DNA from: Chloroflexota bacterium
GTDB lineage: Bacteria > Chloroflexota > Dormibacteria > CF-121
DNA length: 5,520 nt
Direction of reading: 5' to 3'
Assembly: GCA_005889285.1 (NCBI GenBank)
Contig: VBFF01000068.1
Span: 1 to 5,520, forward strand
The position numbers and the translations under genes are program-made. Of this stretch, positions 5,205 to 5,520 are shown piece by piece; the stretch's first letter is position 1; each line of letters opens with the position of its first letter. The notes beneath the pieces are model-generated. The model did no database searches and had not been told where the DNA came from. It worked only from the letters and a program-made list of their open reading frames with translations.

Positions 5205-5520
5205 ACTTCGGGCTGATTGGCGTTCCCTCTAGTGCCGGTGCCCATGGCCCCGGGCAGGAAAAGGCGCCGTCCGCGCTGCGCACGGCCGGGTTGCTGGGCG
5301 CGCTGCGCGAAGCCGGCCTCGACGTCGAAGACCTCGGCGATCTCCCGGTTGCTCGCTTTGCACCGGATCGCGCCGAGCGCAAGCGGCAGAGCCAGTCACA
5401 GGTGGTGAAGGTCGCGCGCCAGGTGGCCGACGCTGTCGCAAGCGCGGTCGAGCGCGAGCTGATCCCGATCGTGCTCGGCGGCGATTGCACCATCACCCTG
5501 GGCGTCGTGGCCGGCCTGCT
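5201..5520 (+). CDS. Arginase/ureohydrolase-family protein, N-terminal 106 residues (runs off right edge)
   Basis: Member of the arginase fold family (arginase, agmatinase, formimidoylglutamase), whose enzymes hydrolyse guanidino or formimino groups with a two-manganese centre. The visible part has the opening strand and glycine loop (FGLIGVPSSAGAHGPGQEKAP, residues 3-23), the SALR helix, a second strand with DLGDLP, and the strand-loop IPIVLGGDCTITLG (88-101). The last is the first metal-ligand motif. Classical enzymes have GGDH there; here it is GGDC with Cys96. The remaining ligands (DxHxD and the later DxD) are outside the window, so activity and substrate cannot be judged. The family is usually about 290-320 residues, so roughly one third is seen. 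The start is set by AGGAAGG and the ATGA overlap with the split-barrel gene, with which it is probably co-translated. Confidence 0.88.
   Translation, partial: MNFGLIGVPSSAGAHGPGQEKAPSALRTAGLLGALREAGLDVEDLGDLPVARFAPDRAERKRQSQSQVVKVARQVADAVASAVERELIPIVLGGDCTITLGVVAGL

Noticed and set aside
1..5520. tRNA, rRNA, CRISPR array, insertion sequence or riboswitch
   Set aside because: The window is almost entirely filled by protein genes. I saw no repeated spacer pattern, terminal inverted repeats with a transposase, or conserved RNA core.

Overview
The window looks like chromosomal DNA from a high-GC, soil-type bacterium. GTG starts are frequent, third codon positions are G/C-rich, genes are tightly packed with overlapping ends, and only the 2.80-2.86 kb gap is AT-rich. 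A DUF3618 protein beside a holin-superfamily-III membrane protein suggests Actinomycetota, Chloroflexota or Dormibacterota. This is inference from gene content; the window has no rRNA or other phylogenetic marker.

Left third (1-2860, minus strand): a probable three-gene envelope operon. Transcription runs leftward from a promoter region at about 2814-2852. It passes through a two-TM YqjE/holin-III-like protein, a one-TM DUF3618 protein that starts inside the previous gene, and a bifunctional class A penicillin-binding protein whose C-terminus lies beyond the left edge. All three have recognisable Shine-Dalgarno sequences on the minus strand.

Middle (2864-3723, plus strand): a 55-residue proline-rich microprotein, followed 11 nt later by a metallo-beta-lactamase-fold hydrolase with all its metal ligands. 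Convergent to it, and sharing 4 bp at the stop codons, is a minus-strand type I phosphodiesterase / nucleotide pyrophosphatase-like enzyme of the alkaline phosphatase superfamily (3720-4796).

Right (4815-5520, plus strand): only 18 bp from the phosphodiesterase start, a small probable FMN/F420-binding split-barrel protein begins. It overlaps by an ATGA junction with an arginase-family gene that runs off the right edge. The arginase-like protein has Cys where the first His metal ligand of classical ureohydrolases normally sits.

I see no mobile element, CRISPR array, tRNA, rRNA or defence system, and no clear new biological system. The points most worth a second look are the PBP/holin-III/DUF3618 linkage, the interleaved promoters upstream of it, the 18-bp divergent gap with a possible leaderless promoter, the proline-rich microprotein and the Cys-substituted arginase motif.
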